A DNA stretch of 64,000 bases from Ochotona curzoniae (GCF_017591425.1 NW_024465885.1:41411001-41475000), one strand, 5' to 3'; numbered from the stretch's first letter, positions 32,088 through 44,099 are shown. Notes: generated from the sequence alone by a model not told the origin. Translations and numbers: made by a program.

Positions 32088-34500
32088 TTTTTTATGCTTA
32101 CTCAACATTTACATTTTTATCCCTGAAAGCTTTCTGATCCCTTAAAGCTGTTTCTCATGAACATAATTCACTGTCTTCTTTGAAAATTTAGCTTCTTCCT
32201 GCTTCTTTTTCTCTACATATAATTATGTATGTATAGGGAACTAGGTGATGTGTAATGTTCAGATAAGGTAGGGTATATGCATTTTGGATATGAAAATTAT
32301 TTTTTGTCACTAGGTTGTGGATCATAATAGAATTAATTAAAACTTGTGTATACTAATTTTCTACTTACAACAACTATGCCAATCTTACTCATCTCCAGTT
32401 TCCTAAGGGATTAAAAACAAATGTCTGTTATCCTGTCAAAGCCAACGTAACACCTTTCTTTCTGCAAGGATGCATGTTTGTTTGTGTTCTAATCAGCTCT
32501 GTAATTGACATAGCAAGAATCATCAAGACCCCAATCTTCCCAGGTCCTAAGTTTAAACTTTGTACAAAGACGTTGAACAAGAAGAGCACATTTCTGAACT
32601 CATCTGATAGCCATCTCTCTTTCCTGTATATCACAAACCTCAGAATGTTTTCAGCGATTGAGATAGTTGTGGGTTGTTTTCACTGAATGTCTGTAGCTTG
32701 AATCCTGTAAATAATAGCACAAGAGTTTGTCCTATCACGGGTGTCCTAAAAATGCTTCTGCTGCCGCATCGTGTGGAGTGGTAGTGCACCAACAACTCCT
32801 CAATTGTTTATGAATTCATCTTCACTCATTTACATAAACTTGTCATTGTTAGCAATGATTACACTCTTGTTATTGACGAGATTTTGCACTACAAAGATTT
32901 TAGATCTCTTAAAAAATGTGTGAGTGTCAAAAAGCGATGGGGAAGAATGGAAACAGAAAGAGAGATATTTGGGAACTGCCGATTGACTCCCTCTATGCCC
33001 CGTGTTATCAGGAAGTAAAAGAATTCAAGGATTGCAAATACAATCCAGATTTCCCACGAGTGTGACCAGGATTCATTCAATCATTTGAGTCACTTCAGTG
33101 TCTCAGAATCTGCATTATTTGGATGCTGGAGTCAGGAGTTGGATCCAGGAGGTGAACTGGGCATTCCAGGTGCAACAGACATCCTAATCGGCATATGCAA
33201 GGTTAGGTCACCCATCCCACTAACCACCACTCATTTAAAAATTAACAGCCTTCCGGTTTCTCCCTGTGGTTGTTCTAGAATCACACATCAATAGCCCTGT
33301 TTTCCCTGTGCCCCTTTTTCTTCTGTGTTCTTTATAGTACCCAGTATGTAATCAATTCTCAATTATTTCATATAATTAAACACTACATATAATTATAAGA
33401 ATATTTTCCAGTGTTAACACAATTCATAATCACGGTACATTCATCATACCCAAGGAATCAATTTCATTCAATACTAATTAAATCAGGCTTTATTTTACTC
33501 TCCGTTCTCATTGTGACATCTCATCTTTCATTTCTGTTTCAGGATCCACGTTGATATTCACATAGCATTTTGTTGTTATATTTCCTTATTATTTCCCAAT
33601 TTGTGAAAGTTTCTCAGTCTTTCTATGACATTTATGGGCTGGACAATTTAAAAGAACTGAATATTTGCTCTAATATTTCCTAATTTGTAATGGTCCAAAG
33701 TGGTTTCTCAAATATGTCAAAATTGTATAGTAATAGTAGCATTAGTATCAGAAGAACTACGATTTTTGATGCATTATATAAGGAGATACAAAATGCAGTC
33801 AATCTTTAGGTTTTTTTCTAGAATATTTTTAAAACTCGAAACTTTAATAGGATAAATCCTGCCCTTTCTATATATTCCGGATTAATAAGATTATATGTTA
33901 GTGTCTTTTTTATGATTTTAGATGATATATAAAGTAAGTGATGCATTACACATTAAATGTAAATTAAATGAATGCTATTCTTATACAAAAATTATCAGGA
34001 ACGTTCTTTTCTGTAATATAAAAGTGACTTCTCCCACAACGCCTTTTTTTCCAAACCACTCTTCTTTTCCTACACTTACAGAACCACACTTTTCACTTCA
34101 CAGCTCTATAAATTGAAATAATTCAAAAAGTTTAGGTAAGTAAAAGTATATTGATAAGCAGGAAGGGACATGTGAGGTTCAGCTCACGATTTGCTATTGG
34201 CTGGTAGTCTAGCTCAGTTTATTTTCAGTGTGTGAAATAAACAAGACACCAAGATATGATAGAAATCCCTTACTAAAGGGCATGAATTTATTACAGACAT
34301 CTTATGGAAGACTTAACTTGAGGATCTACCAAGGAGGAATAATTTGAGAGTTTTAACAGTGACTACTGTGAAATGTGAATTTAGTACTGCTTCTGGTTGC
34401 CTCATATTATCATTCAGGTGGCAAGTTCCTGCGAAGATTACTCACTTGATAAACTGGCTATTGACCCTGCAGTAAAACTGAGCCTTTCTTTTCTGAAACA
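32088..34500. other. Unannotated sequence
   Basis: About 2.4 kb without a supportable gene. A very old SINE remnant may lie at 33070-33250. The stretch near 32240 (ACTAGGTGATGTGTAATGTT) is paralogous to the flank of copy 6 near 44515. Confidence 0.45.
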
Positions 34501-34554
34501 ATGAACATCTGCAATGAGCCTTGGTTAGGCTGTGGATGCCTGGGCTATGGCTAG
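34501..34554 (+). pseudogene. Possible KRTAP remnant
   Basis: An ATG-led frame of 17 residues ends LGCGCLGYG before TAG, in the codon wording typical of the family (GGCTGTGGATGCCTGGGCTA). Nothing on either side can be aligned to a KRTAP gene, so chance is possible. Confidence 0.3.
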
Positions 34555-35649
34555 AGAGAACAAGGCCATGTGCCTGTTAGCACCCATACCTTCTCTCTTG
34601 TTCTCAGAACTTTAACATCGTTGATCATTTTAGGTCATTCTCCTGTGAATCACTCTGCATTCCTCCTGTATTTTCTACCAAAGCAAGTCATTAGCATCAA
34701 ATTGTCTTCATGGTAATCACATGAGGTTTCCACAGAGTAAACAACTATTCCTTTGATGTTTCATAGTATTTTACAATAGAAAATATTCTTTGTAGGCCAA
34801 TAACATTTAAGAAAACTTTACGTCACAACAATTTCAGGAAGATGAACTCATCTGAGGGTGTATATACTTAAAAAGGAGGCAGATAAATTAGAGAATAGAT
34901 GTTGAAAGATTTCATGGGTTGAAGGGACAGTCTTCCAAACTCTTTATAAGAAAAATAAGTCCTAAGCAGTAGTCTTGACAACTGGGTAGTAAAGAACAGA
35001 AAACAAGGAAAGTAAAGCGAACGAATGAAGGGGCTGGAAGACAATCAAGTGGATTGGAAAACACACCTTGTTTCTAGTCTTATCCAAAACAAGCAAAGAT
35101 TCACTCAAGAAATCTATGGAAGGGAGAATGTGTCACTGAAGGAGGGATCAGGAAAATCGCCTATGTACCCTCCGACACACACACACACATGCTTAACAGG
35201 CACAGACAGAGCAGATGTAAACGAAGTGAATAAATAAATAGAATTTGGTGCATATCACTGAGGCCAATTTCCTATGGGATACAATAAAGACTGTAAACCC
35301 AGAAGCTAAATGCTTCAGTAGGAATTAATTATGATCAAAGAAGCAAAGGAAAGCAAAACAAACTTGAATCAGAAAAATCAAAAACAAGTGACACAAACAG
35401 CAAATTAAAATAAAGATGAAAGAATAGCTAACTAAACCTAGCAAAGAAATGAAAGAGAAAGACATTGTCATGAATGGAAAATCAACTGCCAGATTTCAAG
35501 AGAAGAATAGAACAAACACTTAATAATGGACATTAAATAAAGCCTTGAGAGAATGAAAATTTCATAAAAGAATAATCAGTCAAAACAGAAAAAAAAGCAA
35601 TGTGAATAACAGACAAAGAAGGAATAATGTGTTCTGTTTAAATTCTGGG
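34555..35649. other. Unannotated AT-rich sequence
   Basis: Nothing recognised beyond a short (AC)n at 35176-35190. Confidence 0.5.
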
Positions 35650-35804
35650 AGAAGCTAAGAAGGAAAAGAGAACTAATATTTAAAATTATAGTTAAAAACA
35701 TCTTGCAAGAAAGCTAAAATTTATCCATTGACAATTCCTATTGCCTGGGAATGCCAAAAACAGAATGACCAACAACCAAACAAGATACAGAAAGTTAAAT
35801 GTTA

Positions 35805-36230
35805 GGTTTTCTTGGTCGGGAGGGCTTTAATTACTGATTCAATCTCAGTGCATGTTATTGGGCTGTTTAGATTGTTAATTGCTTCTTGATTCAATTTTGC
35901 TGGATTGTATGTGTTCAAGAATCTATCCACCTCCTCTAGGTTTTCTGATTTGTTTGCATATAGTTGCTTGTAATAGGTCCTGATGATTCTTTGTATTTCT
36001 GAGGTATCTGTTGTTATATCTCCTTTCTCATCTCTGATACTATTGATGTGTATTTTCTCCCTCCTTTTTTTGATTAGTCGAGCTAGTGGGGGGGTCTATT
36101 TTGCTGATTTTCTCAAAGAACCAGCTCTTTGATTGATTGATCTTGTGTATAGTTCTCTTGGTCTCTATTTGGTTTATTTCCTCCCTTATTTTGATGATTT
36201 CTTTTTTCCTACTAATCTTGGGGGGTTGAA
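35805..36230 (-). mobile_element. L1 ORF2 internal fragment, relatively young
   Basis: Reversed ORF2 wording is well preserved: GATTTTCTCAAAGAACCAGC, TTGATTAGTCGAGCTAG, AATTTTGCTGGATTGTATG. Both ends are inside ORF2, so it is not a standard 3'-anchored insertion. Confidence 0.8.
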
Positions 36231-36270
36231 AAGATATTTCTGTGGTTCTAGTACAAAATCAAAATCAAAT

Positions 36271-36372
36271 GTTCACTTTGGCAGCACATGCACTTGAACT
36301 GGATTGGCACAGAAAAGGTTAGCATGACCCCTGTGAAAGGATGACATGCAAATCTGTGAAGCATACAACACT
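36271..36372 (+). pseudogene. U6 snRNA retropseudogene
   Basis: The order of U6 landmarks is kept: TTTGGCAGCACATGCAC (for CTTCGGCAGCACATATAC), GGTTAGCATGACCCCTG, AAGGATGACATGCAAAT, CTGTGAAGC. There are many substitutions and the poly(T) end is replaced by an A-rich tail AAAAATAAATAAATAG, so it is a processed, non-functional copy. It lies inside block A. Confidence 0.88.
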
Positions 36373-37100
36373 AAAAATAAATAAATAGATAAATAAATAA
36401 ATGAAGTAAAGGACAAAGGGAAAGAATTAGGATGATGATCAGTATTTTCAAACGTACATTTAACAAGAAAAACTGAAAAACTACCTTAAAGATGGTACAG
36501 CTATCTTAAAACAGGAATTACAAAGTTTCAATGCATAGGAAGTTAGGAGATTCCATGTGTAAAGGTTTAGAATGTACGAAATACTCCAACCCGATTTTCC
36601 AATCAAGGAATGGTTAGAAAAGAACTAATAGAAAACACTAATAGAGAATGAGATTGAAATAGGGTGACAGAGTAAAACGTGGACAATGCATGTGACAAAA
36701 TGTAATAGCTCTGCTACAAGAATACGTACAGTATGGAAGAATTAAAGAGGAAAATTAGCATGTAGGTTAACAAAATAGAAGTTGAAAATATGGATATGAA
36801 TAAATTAAACAGATAATAAAGGGTTACCTAATAATAAAAAAAGACTAAGAGATTTAAAAAATGATATTAGAAGAAAGGAAACTGATAGGAGAAAATGGTC
36901 TCCCACTATTTTCAACATACAGAAACACAAAGCATTTGATCCAGTAAGTCCACATGAAAACAATCTTAATCAATCTAATTAACCAATTGAAGTAAAGCAA
37001 CCTCAATTTGTTTTACACAAAAAGAACTAACTATAAATTGCATATACAAGCTGAAACAAGTGGTTTTTTGAAAGGCAACACATAACTAAAAACTATAATA

Positions 37101-37491
37101 GAAAATATGAGTAGAAATTCTAATATAAAACTAAGACATATGCCAAAAGGATATCAAGTGGCTCATGATTATTTCTCTGTGTAACACACATGATCACTAA
37201 GGAAGCAATAAATCAGAATAATTTTGTGCACTAAAAACAGGAAAAATTGTTACCATTTTATAAGTAGCACATAGACAATAGGTAAAAGTCCATTAATAAA
37301 AGAGGATCTTAATCCACAGCTCTCAGAGCAAAAAATATCAGGCAGAAACCTAGGTTGAGAGCACCAACAGAAACCTAAGGAAGCATTTAGAGATACATTT
37401 TAACCACAGTTAAATGTCAGTTTCACCACAGCTTTTTCACAACAACAAGAAAATAACATTAGACTGCAAATAAAACCATCACGGTTTTAAA
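37101..37491. other. Unannotated sequence
   Basis: Nothing recognised. Confidence 0.5.
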
Positions 37492-37815
37492 AGATTTATT
37501 TATTTTTATTAGAAAGGCAGATACATAGAGAGAAGAAGAGACACAGAAAAAGATCCTCCATCCAGTGGTTCACTCCACAAGCGGCCTCAACAGCAGGAGC
37601 TGAGCCAATCCGGAGCCAGGAGCCAGGAACCTGCTCCGGGTCTCCCACTTAGATGCAGGATCACAAGGCTTTCGACCTTCCTTGACTGCTTTCCCCGGCT
37701 ACAAGCAGGGAGTTGGATGGGAATTGGGGCTGCTGGGATTAAACCCTGCATGCATATCAGATCCCATGGTGCCCAAGTCGAGGACACTAACCACCAGGCT
37801 ATCATGCTGGACCCC
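37492..37815 (-). mobile_element. C-type SINE
   Basis: Reversed body from AAAAGATTTATTTATTTTTA to CTATCATGCTGGACCCC. Confidence 0.88.
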
Positions 37816-37854
37816 ATTACATGGTTGTAAAGAGAAAAACTGCTTTTAAAAGTT

Positions 37855-38200
37855 GTTTAAATTATGAAGCCAGCCATGGTGGTACACAGAATAATCCTTC
37901 ATCTTTGGCAATGGCATTGAATATAGATGCTAGTTCATATCTTGGCTGTTCCACTTTTGGTCCAGCTCACTTCTTGTTGAATGGGAAAGCAGTAGTGAAT
38001 GGCAGAAGTCCTTGGAAACCTGTACATGTATGGGAGACCCAGAAGAATCTTCTTGCTCCTGGTTTAGATTTGCTCAGCTGCATCCATGGTGGCCGTTTGT
38101 GGAGCGAATCAGTGAATACAAGATCTCTCTCTATGTCTCTCATAATTTGGTAAAACTCTACCTATAAAATAGAAATAATAAAAAATTCTTTCAAAAATTA
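37855..38200 (+). mobile_element. Old C-type SINE
   Basis: Diverged body: AGTCCTTGGAAACCTGTACA, GTATGGGAGACCCAGAAGAA and an AGATCTCTCTCTATGTCTCT tail. Confidence 0.7.
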
Positions 38201-38219
38201 TTTTTAAAATTCTAATATT

Positions 38220-39390
38220 TATGTGATAAAGTTAGAAATGCAATTTTTTTAAAAAGTGAAATTTATTTCATGAGTAGATGTTTGATTAAGCAGTTCAGTA
38301 ATTTTCATGTAAAAATAAAACATTGTATTAGAAAATTTCAAGACAAATAGTGGTAGTAAAGATAATACTGAAATTATAAAAATAAGTGAACCAATAGTTG
38401 GAAAAATACATGGTACTTAATGTTATTTATCAGCAAGAGAATAAACAAAACAAGCATATTCTGTTTTTAAAAAGCTATGAAAGAACAAAGTAAGAAAAAA
38501 TTAACCTAGAATTTAATGAAGTAGAGAACAGAAACAATAAAATTTAAACTGATTTGATAGGATGTTATTTGAAAGCACCAACATTAATGAAAACATTGCT
38601 AGTCCGATAAAGAAAAAGGATAGAAACTCAAGAAATGATAAAAGAGAAATAAACGTGGAAACTGAAGATATTTTTAAAAAGCATATGAGATCATCTTGCA
38701 GATCTTTGCAGACATCAACTTGAAACTTGGATTCCTAGGATAATTCAGCTTACCAAATTTGACATCATTACTTTGAGCAATTAAAAAGGTACCAGTATAA
38801 TTAGAAGAAATACAAGGAAAATCACTAAGGAAATGAGCCACAGACAGACCCTGGATCGAGATGATATCCCAAGAGAATTCTAATAAGTAATCAGAGACAA
38901 AATAACCTGAATGTTTGGTTCATCTTTCCTGAGCATTAAAAATGAAATAAACTTCTCAATTTTGATTTTGAAGGATGGATTGATGTTTCACTTCTGTCGC
39001 ACAGACATCTCCAGGCTTCCTGCCTGTTGTTGAAAGCCTGCGTGCTCTCCTCCTCTGCAGGGCAGGCAGACCCTGTGACCTGCCTCCAACCAACAGGTTG
39101 AACAGGTTGTAGTGGAAGTGGTGGACTACGTGGAGCTGTGTGCATGGCTCATGTTTGCTACGACTGATGCATCTGTCTTTGAGGAGTCTCTTCTCCCTCC
39201 CTTGCTGGATTTGAGTTGGAACATCAGTATGAGTATGCAGGAGCCTAAGCAGCCTGGGGCTGTAGGTAATCTCTTGGGGCTGAGGAGGACCTCCATGGGG
39301 CAGCACGTGCGGGCATCCAGCTGGTCAGTGAGCTGTTCTGCTACGAATCTAAATTAAGACAAGTATTGAGCTCAAAATCAGATTTTTAAA
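38220..39390 (-). repeat. Block X, arm 2 of an inverted duplication
   Basis: Reverse complement of 6200-7330. The best-conserved part is 38650-39360, which includes the same unnamed 430-base sequence. In both arms block X lies on the downstream side of a KRTAP6 copy (copy 1 and copy 6). Confidence 0.85.
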
Positions 39391-39960
39391 AATTTTTTAT
39401 CGTTATTATTTTCCTGGATACAATTCTGCAGGTATAGGGATTCCTTTCTAATCCACTGATTCCTCCTCATTTACCTCTCCCACCACGTGTATCTATACCC
39501 CAATTATTATTTTTAGCCAGTTATGATCGGCTATATGTAGGAAATTATTTTATAGCATTTATTATTTTTGATGATACAGTTTGTAAGTAGAGATCCCCCT
39601 CCAATCCCAGGTCTCAATTTTTCCCATCTACCTAGAATTTTCCTCCACATTGTAACATTGGTATAGTTCTTTAGCAACAGTCATGAGTTAAACATTCTAT
39701 TGTTTAAGTGCATCACAACACTGTAGGTTTAGGCAATGGTGAAAACTCTAGTATCATATTTTCAAGGTTTATCTAACAACTTCAATGGGAGTTCTTTTAC
39801 TGGGAGTAGAGATGCATACTACAATATATCTTCACTTCCCAGAGGCAAGTCTCCATTACTCAGTTTGTCATTGAAAATATATTTACACACATCAACCTAT
39901 TTGTGTTGTATTTTGTCTGAAGATTGCTTTATACAAGTATTTACCCCATAGCACTGGCTT
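39391..39960 (-). mobile_element. L1 3' UTR region
   Basis: Matches 46100-46900 (for example TGGGAGTAGAGATGCATACT versus TGGGAGTAGTGATGCATACT). With the 5' UTR at 40095-40760 it forms an L1 whose whole coding interior has been deleted. Confidence 0.7.
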
Positions 39961-39975
39961 ATCATTTCATGTGAC

Positions 39976-40091
39976 ATATAGATATAGATGATATAGATAT
40001 TGATATAGATGATATGGACATTGATATAGATGATATAGATATAGATATAGATATAGATATAGATATAGATATAGATATAGATATAGATATA
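39976..40091. repeat. (GATATA)n microsatellite
   Basis: About 19 units of a hexanucleotide, imperfect at the left end. It sits at the internal deletion junction of the L1. Confidence 0.95.
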
Positions 40092-40094
40092 TTA

Positions 40095-40760
40095 GAAATA
40101 GTCTGCATCCTTGGTAACAGTTGGGTCAGGGGGCAACCAGGATACACATGTTAGATGGAACCTGAGAGATGCGAAGTTGGTATTCTTTTCCAGAGGGAAC
40201 GTGCAAAATGTGTTCATGGTATGAGTTTGCATACAAGATTAGTAGGCAGCCAGATGTAGGATCTCCCTGGTCCTAACACATACACAGCTTGCCATAATGC
40301 TCCTGTGCCTTTGTCACTGTAATCTAAGTAATGCCCCACATGCCACCTGTGATGGTGATGGGGAGTTGTGCTGCAATCTTCACCCCAATCCTATGCCATC
40401 CCTAGGCTCTCCACTACTCTCTGCCAGCTTCAGATTGGACTGAAGCCACCAGCAGGACCTGCCAATTCAAGTCTTGAGTCAACTCTTTTTCCTCTAGTTT
40501 CCCTCCTCTTTTGCCCTCCAGTTCCTGCCTGTTTACAGATCACGCTCTACTCACTGTTGGGTTGTCTGTTTGCTGCAGGCTCTCTCCACTATCTCGGTTG
40601 CTTCCCTGTGCTGTCCATGGACCCACAGTTGTCTCTGTCTGGGCAGCTGGCCTGTCCACTCACAATAACAGGGATTGCTCTCCCTGCTCTCCTTCACTAA
40701 TGCTTCCACATTCGTTGTAACACTCCTCAACTCATTCTGCCGTATTGCTGCCAGCATTTT
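40095..40760 (-). mobile_element. L1 5' UTR region
   Basis: Nearly identical, in the same orientation, to 49760-50400 (roughly 3% difference by eye) and, reversed, related to 16062-16800. It contains no gene: its open frames are conserved because the duplication is recent. Confidence 0.75.
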
Positions 40761-41224
40761 TTATAACCTTTTACAATCTCATTAGACAATAGATTATAAA
40801 AACACAACTTTTCATCTAATCTTTTAAAAGAGATGTCAAAATGTAATTCATTTTAAGATCTTTAGTGAGTGTAAAAATTGTGAATGTTAATTTTCTATGC
40901 TATGTATTATGCACCAATGGTATTTACCCTAATTTGTAAGTAATGTTAATTCTTATTGTTATGGGTATGAAAAATGCAAAATTTGCTAAAACTGTATCAC
41001 TATCAAAAAATTAAGCTTGGAACTTGGTAAAGATGTTGATTTTTCAGAAGTTAAATATTGTCCTAAGAAAGCAGTTGGTATATTTTCTGCAAGTTACTAA
41101 ATACATCAAAATTTAATATAGTTAAGCAATATAATGAGTATGAAATTTGTAAATGTTTTTATTTTTCTCTTACATATCATTATCCATAAAATGCTTAATT
41201 TTACTTGTAGGTAAAGCTTAATGC
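40761..41224. other. Downstream flank of KRTAP6 copy 6
   Basis: Paralogous to 50400-50930 (shared AAAAAATTAAGCTTGGAACT at 41007 and 50672). No gene. Confidence 0.6.
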
Positions 41225-41745
41225 CATGATTAGTGCCAGAGTCCAGCTCCAGCTGAGTTCAGAGCTCAAGAAGGGTGCTTGAAACAGATGTAGAGAGAAA
41301 AGAAATGAATCACTACAATTCCAAGATTATCGTGGACAATGCGAGAAAGCTGTCCACTTTATTTATACAGAAGCAGTCACAAGCTCTAGCACAGACCTTT
41401 TACATCATGGTGTTGCATCTACTCAACCACAGAGTGCAGTCCCAAGCAGTAGAATTACAAGGTTTTCTTTAGAGGCAGTTTGGCATAGCTTCAAGGGGGG
41501 CACAATTTACAACAGCTTTAAGGGGTGAGTGAGGAAGGATTATGCATTCCTTGTTTATCGTGGCTTGCCAGCCCCCACCTGCTCTCATCAGGTCTGGGCT
41601 CTAACCTTGGCACCACCCGTGACAACCAGATCCCTACCTTGATTTATCTTTGGGTTAGTAAGTATGGAGCCTTGATTTATGGAGATTTGGGGGCCATTGG
41701 CACTAAAGGTCATGTTGACCATTAGGCCTGCAAGCTAACACAGTT
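41225..41745 (-). mobile_element. Candidate ERV LTR
   Basis: On the - strand there is GTATAAATAAAGTGGACAGC, giving an AATAAA (41358-41363) about 135 bases from a possible end, and a start near TGTTAGCTTGCAGGCC. The boundaries are inferred. It is absent from the paralogous flank of copy 7. Confidence 0.5.
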
Positions 41746-42870
41746 TGTTAGCTAAACAAGTAAAGCAAGACTTATAACAGTGAAAAGAATTGCAGTTAGC
41801 AATGAGCCATTTTTACTACATTTTTGTTTCAACTCTACAATGGACAAGTGGGTGTTTCCAAAGTTAATTCTGCAAATTGTTTCACCTTAAGAGAGGGTAT
41901 TATCCATTCTGACATTGCAGTCAGGAATTCCTCAGTAAACAACAGGCATTAATCATTAATACACTCCTACTACAATTATTCTCACAGCTTATCTACCACT
42001 TAATGGGAGAAATGCATCAAATGAGAAAAAATATAAAGTTCTAAGACAAAAAGTTTTAAACAATAAATGCCCTTACAACTGCGGGCTCTACAACCTCATA
42101 AACAATCAAACAATAATCAAAAGTCTATCTCTGTGATGTTAATAAAATGGCCCTATATTTCTTCTAGTTAAAAAATTATGAAATCAGCTAAAACAACTAT
42201 ATTTTCTATGCTCTAAAGAGTTGAAAGTACAAACTAACCTTTAAGGTCATAGTAACAATATATATATATATATATTTTTTTTTGCTATAGCAAGATAGCC
42301 TTTAGGGTTATAGTAGCTACATTTTTATCATAGCAGGATGGCCTTTAGGGTTACAGTAACAGGATGGCCTTTAGTGTCCCAGTAACAGGATAGCCTTTAG
42401 GGCCCCAGTAACTATATTTTTTGTCATAGCAGCTTCAGCCATACTTCCGCCTGGGCCAGATTTCAGGGCAATAGGTAGGCACACAATGAGGTGTCCAGAA
42501 ATGGCATGGGTTTAATTGTACTCCTGTATGCAGTTAAATAACATTAACATTAACTCTCAAGCTCATGTTCGTTGCAAAAGACATCTCACAGGGATAAACA
42601 ATGCCTCAATAGATTACAGAATTCTTAGTGGGGTGGTTGAGTGTCCATGGAAAAAGGGGGTGAAACTGTGTCAAGGTGCTCACAGAGAAATCCGCTGGAC
42701 CCTACCAAACACCGGAAATTCCCAAGGCCCTGCAAAGCAGGGAGCTGTTCTCTTCACAGCTTAGTGTTATTCACACCTACTGCACAGAAGCCCGCAAATT
42801 AGAATTATGCAGTAGAAAAGATTGCATTGTGGCTTTTCATTTAAGGGGGTGTATAGTAACTGTGTAATGT
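41746..42870 (-). mobile_element. Inserted sequence, perhaps part of the same ERV
   Basis: This stretch has no counterpart in the paralogous unit at 50.4-51.2 kb, so it arrived together with or next to the LTR. It includes a tandem repeat at about 42236-42420. No viral reading frame of useful length is left. Confidence 0.4.
42236..42420. repeat. Tandem repeat, about 27-base unit
   Basis: Five degenerate units based on GGCCTTTAGGGTTACAGTAA(CA), separated by an A/T-rich slip region with (TA)n at 42258-42274. Confidence 0.75.
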
Positions 42871-42874
42871 AGAT

Positions 42875-43130
42875 TAACATATCCAAATGTGAGGATACAA
42901 TGCAGTATGCATCTCTACTTCTGGACAAAGGTAGACTCCCAATGAAACTGTTTAGGATGCTGGACTCTCAGCAAGCAATGATGGACATATAATTGCATAT
43001 GAAGAACTATAATATAGTAATGGTATAGGGGAACTCAGCAATGGGGGAGGGAGTAGGGGAGGGAATAAGGGAAATCCCAGGGTGTACGGAACTGTTTCAT
43101 AAAATGATAATAATAATAAAAAGAAGTAAA
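42875..43130 (+). mobile_element. L1 3' end
   Basis: G-rich tract GCAATGGGGGAGGGAGTAGG, then GGAACTGTTTCATAAAATGA and a tail of AATAATAATAAAAAG. Confidence 0.7.
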
Positions 43131-43385
43131 AAAATTAAAGAAAATAAAAAAATTTAAAAAGGAAAGCAGGAAAATTTAAAAAACACTAAGAGTTTAAACT
43201 GTAATGTCATCCTTCTACAATCAAACTGGAATTTGGTAAAGATGTTTACATTTAAGCAGTAAATTAAATATAGTCTTAAAGAGCAGTTGAAATATTTCCT
43301 GATAAAAGCAAAAGAATATCAGTATGGACACTTTGGTATTAAATTATTGCAATAAAAACAAAGGTTGATATTTGGATTAAAGAAG

Positions 43386-43391
43386 TTTATT
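43386..43391 (-). terminator. Poly(A) signal of KRTAP6 copy 6
   Basis: TTTATT on + gives AATAAA, 289 bases after the stop. Confidence 0.78.
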
Positions 43392-43679
43392 GAATCAAAA
43401 GACAAATAAAATAAAGCATATACATCATCAAGGCAGTGACTGTGAAAACATCATCATGATCAAAGGAGAATGGAGAGGGTTCACGTGAAGTTTTGCCCTC
43501 ATCCCACTTCATAAGGAAAATGGAAATAAGGGGCATGTCAGGTCTTAGGGCAATGTAAGACCATACTAGACTTCCACTGTAGGAATCTTCTTCTAGGTAC
43601 AAAGCTGATGAAACATGGGATCAGAACTGATGAATGTCAATGTCAGAGGAGTGGAGTTTGGAAATCTCCATTAGTGTCT

Positions 43680-43937
43680 TCAGTAATAGTAGCCAAAGCC
43701 AGATCCATACCCAGAACCAAAGCCATAGCCACAGCCACAGAGGGAGCGTGAGCCATAGCCATAGCCACAGCCATAGCCACAGCCCAGCCTGCGGATGCCA
43801 CAGCCATAGTAGGAGCCATAGCCACAGCCCAGGCCTCCATAGCCATAGCCCAGGCCTCCATAGCCATAGCCCAGGCCTCCATAGCCACAGCATCCATAGC
43901 CACGGCCGCCATAGTAGTTTCCGTAGTAGCCACACAT
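43680..43937 (-). CDS. KRTAP6: KRTAP6 copy 6
   Basis: 85 residues, intact. Units are [21 protein letters not shown] as in copy 2. It shares CGYGFGSG with copy 4, the CGC AGG CTG form of Arg-Arg-Leu with copies 1, 3 and 8, and GGC TTT with copies 1 and 5, so its closest relative changes along 250 bases. The 3' UTR matches copy 7 closely and copies 1, 2 and 5 well. The promoter is standard, with CACTGTGGG between the boxes as in copies 2 and 3. Confidence 0.94.
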   Translation of the reverse strand: MCGYYGNYYGGRGYGCCGYGGLGYGYGGLGYGYGGLGCGYGSYYGCGIRRLGCGYGCGYGYGSRSLCGCGYGFGSGYGSGFGYYY

Positions 43938-44025
43938 GGTGTTGGGTGTTGAGGTTGTCCTTGGGTGGAGGAGCAGGAGGAGGAGTGTAGGTGACTTGAG
44001 TCTGCACAATGCTGCTTGCAGGAGG

Positions 44026-44080
44026 CCTTTTATAGGTCCTCACTGTGGGTGTGACCCAGCAGAGGTGCTGCTGTGATTGG
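44026..44080 (-). promoter_or_regulatory. CCAAT and TATA boxes of KRTAP6 copy 6
   Basis: TATAAAAGG at 44026-44034 and CCAAT at 44076-44080 on the - strand. Confidence 0.87.
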
Positions 44081-44099
44081 CTCATTTTGTGAGTAATCT

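Larger units (their letters stand above)
35650..37100 (-). repeat. Block A copy upstream of KRTAP6 copy 5
   Basis: Matches 44780-46080 in the same orientation (for example TCAATTTGTTTTA at 37006 and 45985, and ATATTTCTGTG at 36234 and 45048) and blocks at 9.5 and 19.2 kb reversed. It has been interrupted by an L1 fragment and a U6 retrocopy. Confidence 0.7.

Noticed and set aside
36271..36372. A working U6 snRNA gene
   Set aside because: Many substitutions in otherwise invariant U6 positions, no terminal T run, an A-rich tail, and I see no proximal sequence element or TATA box upstream.
40368..40757. Conserved open frames repeated at 50092-50348
   Set aside because: They lie in duplicated L1 5' UTR sequence. 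Conservation reflects a recent duplication, and the frames have no recognisable domain.
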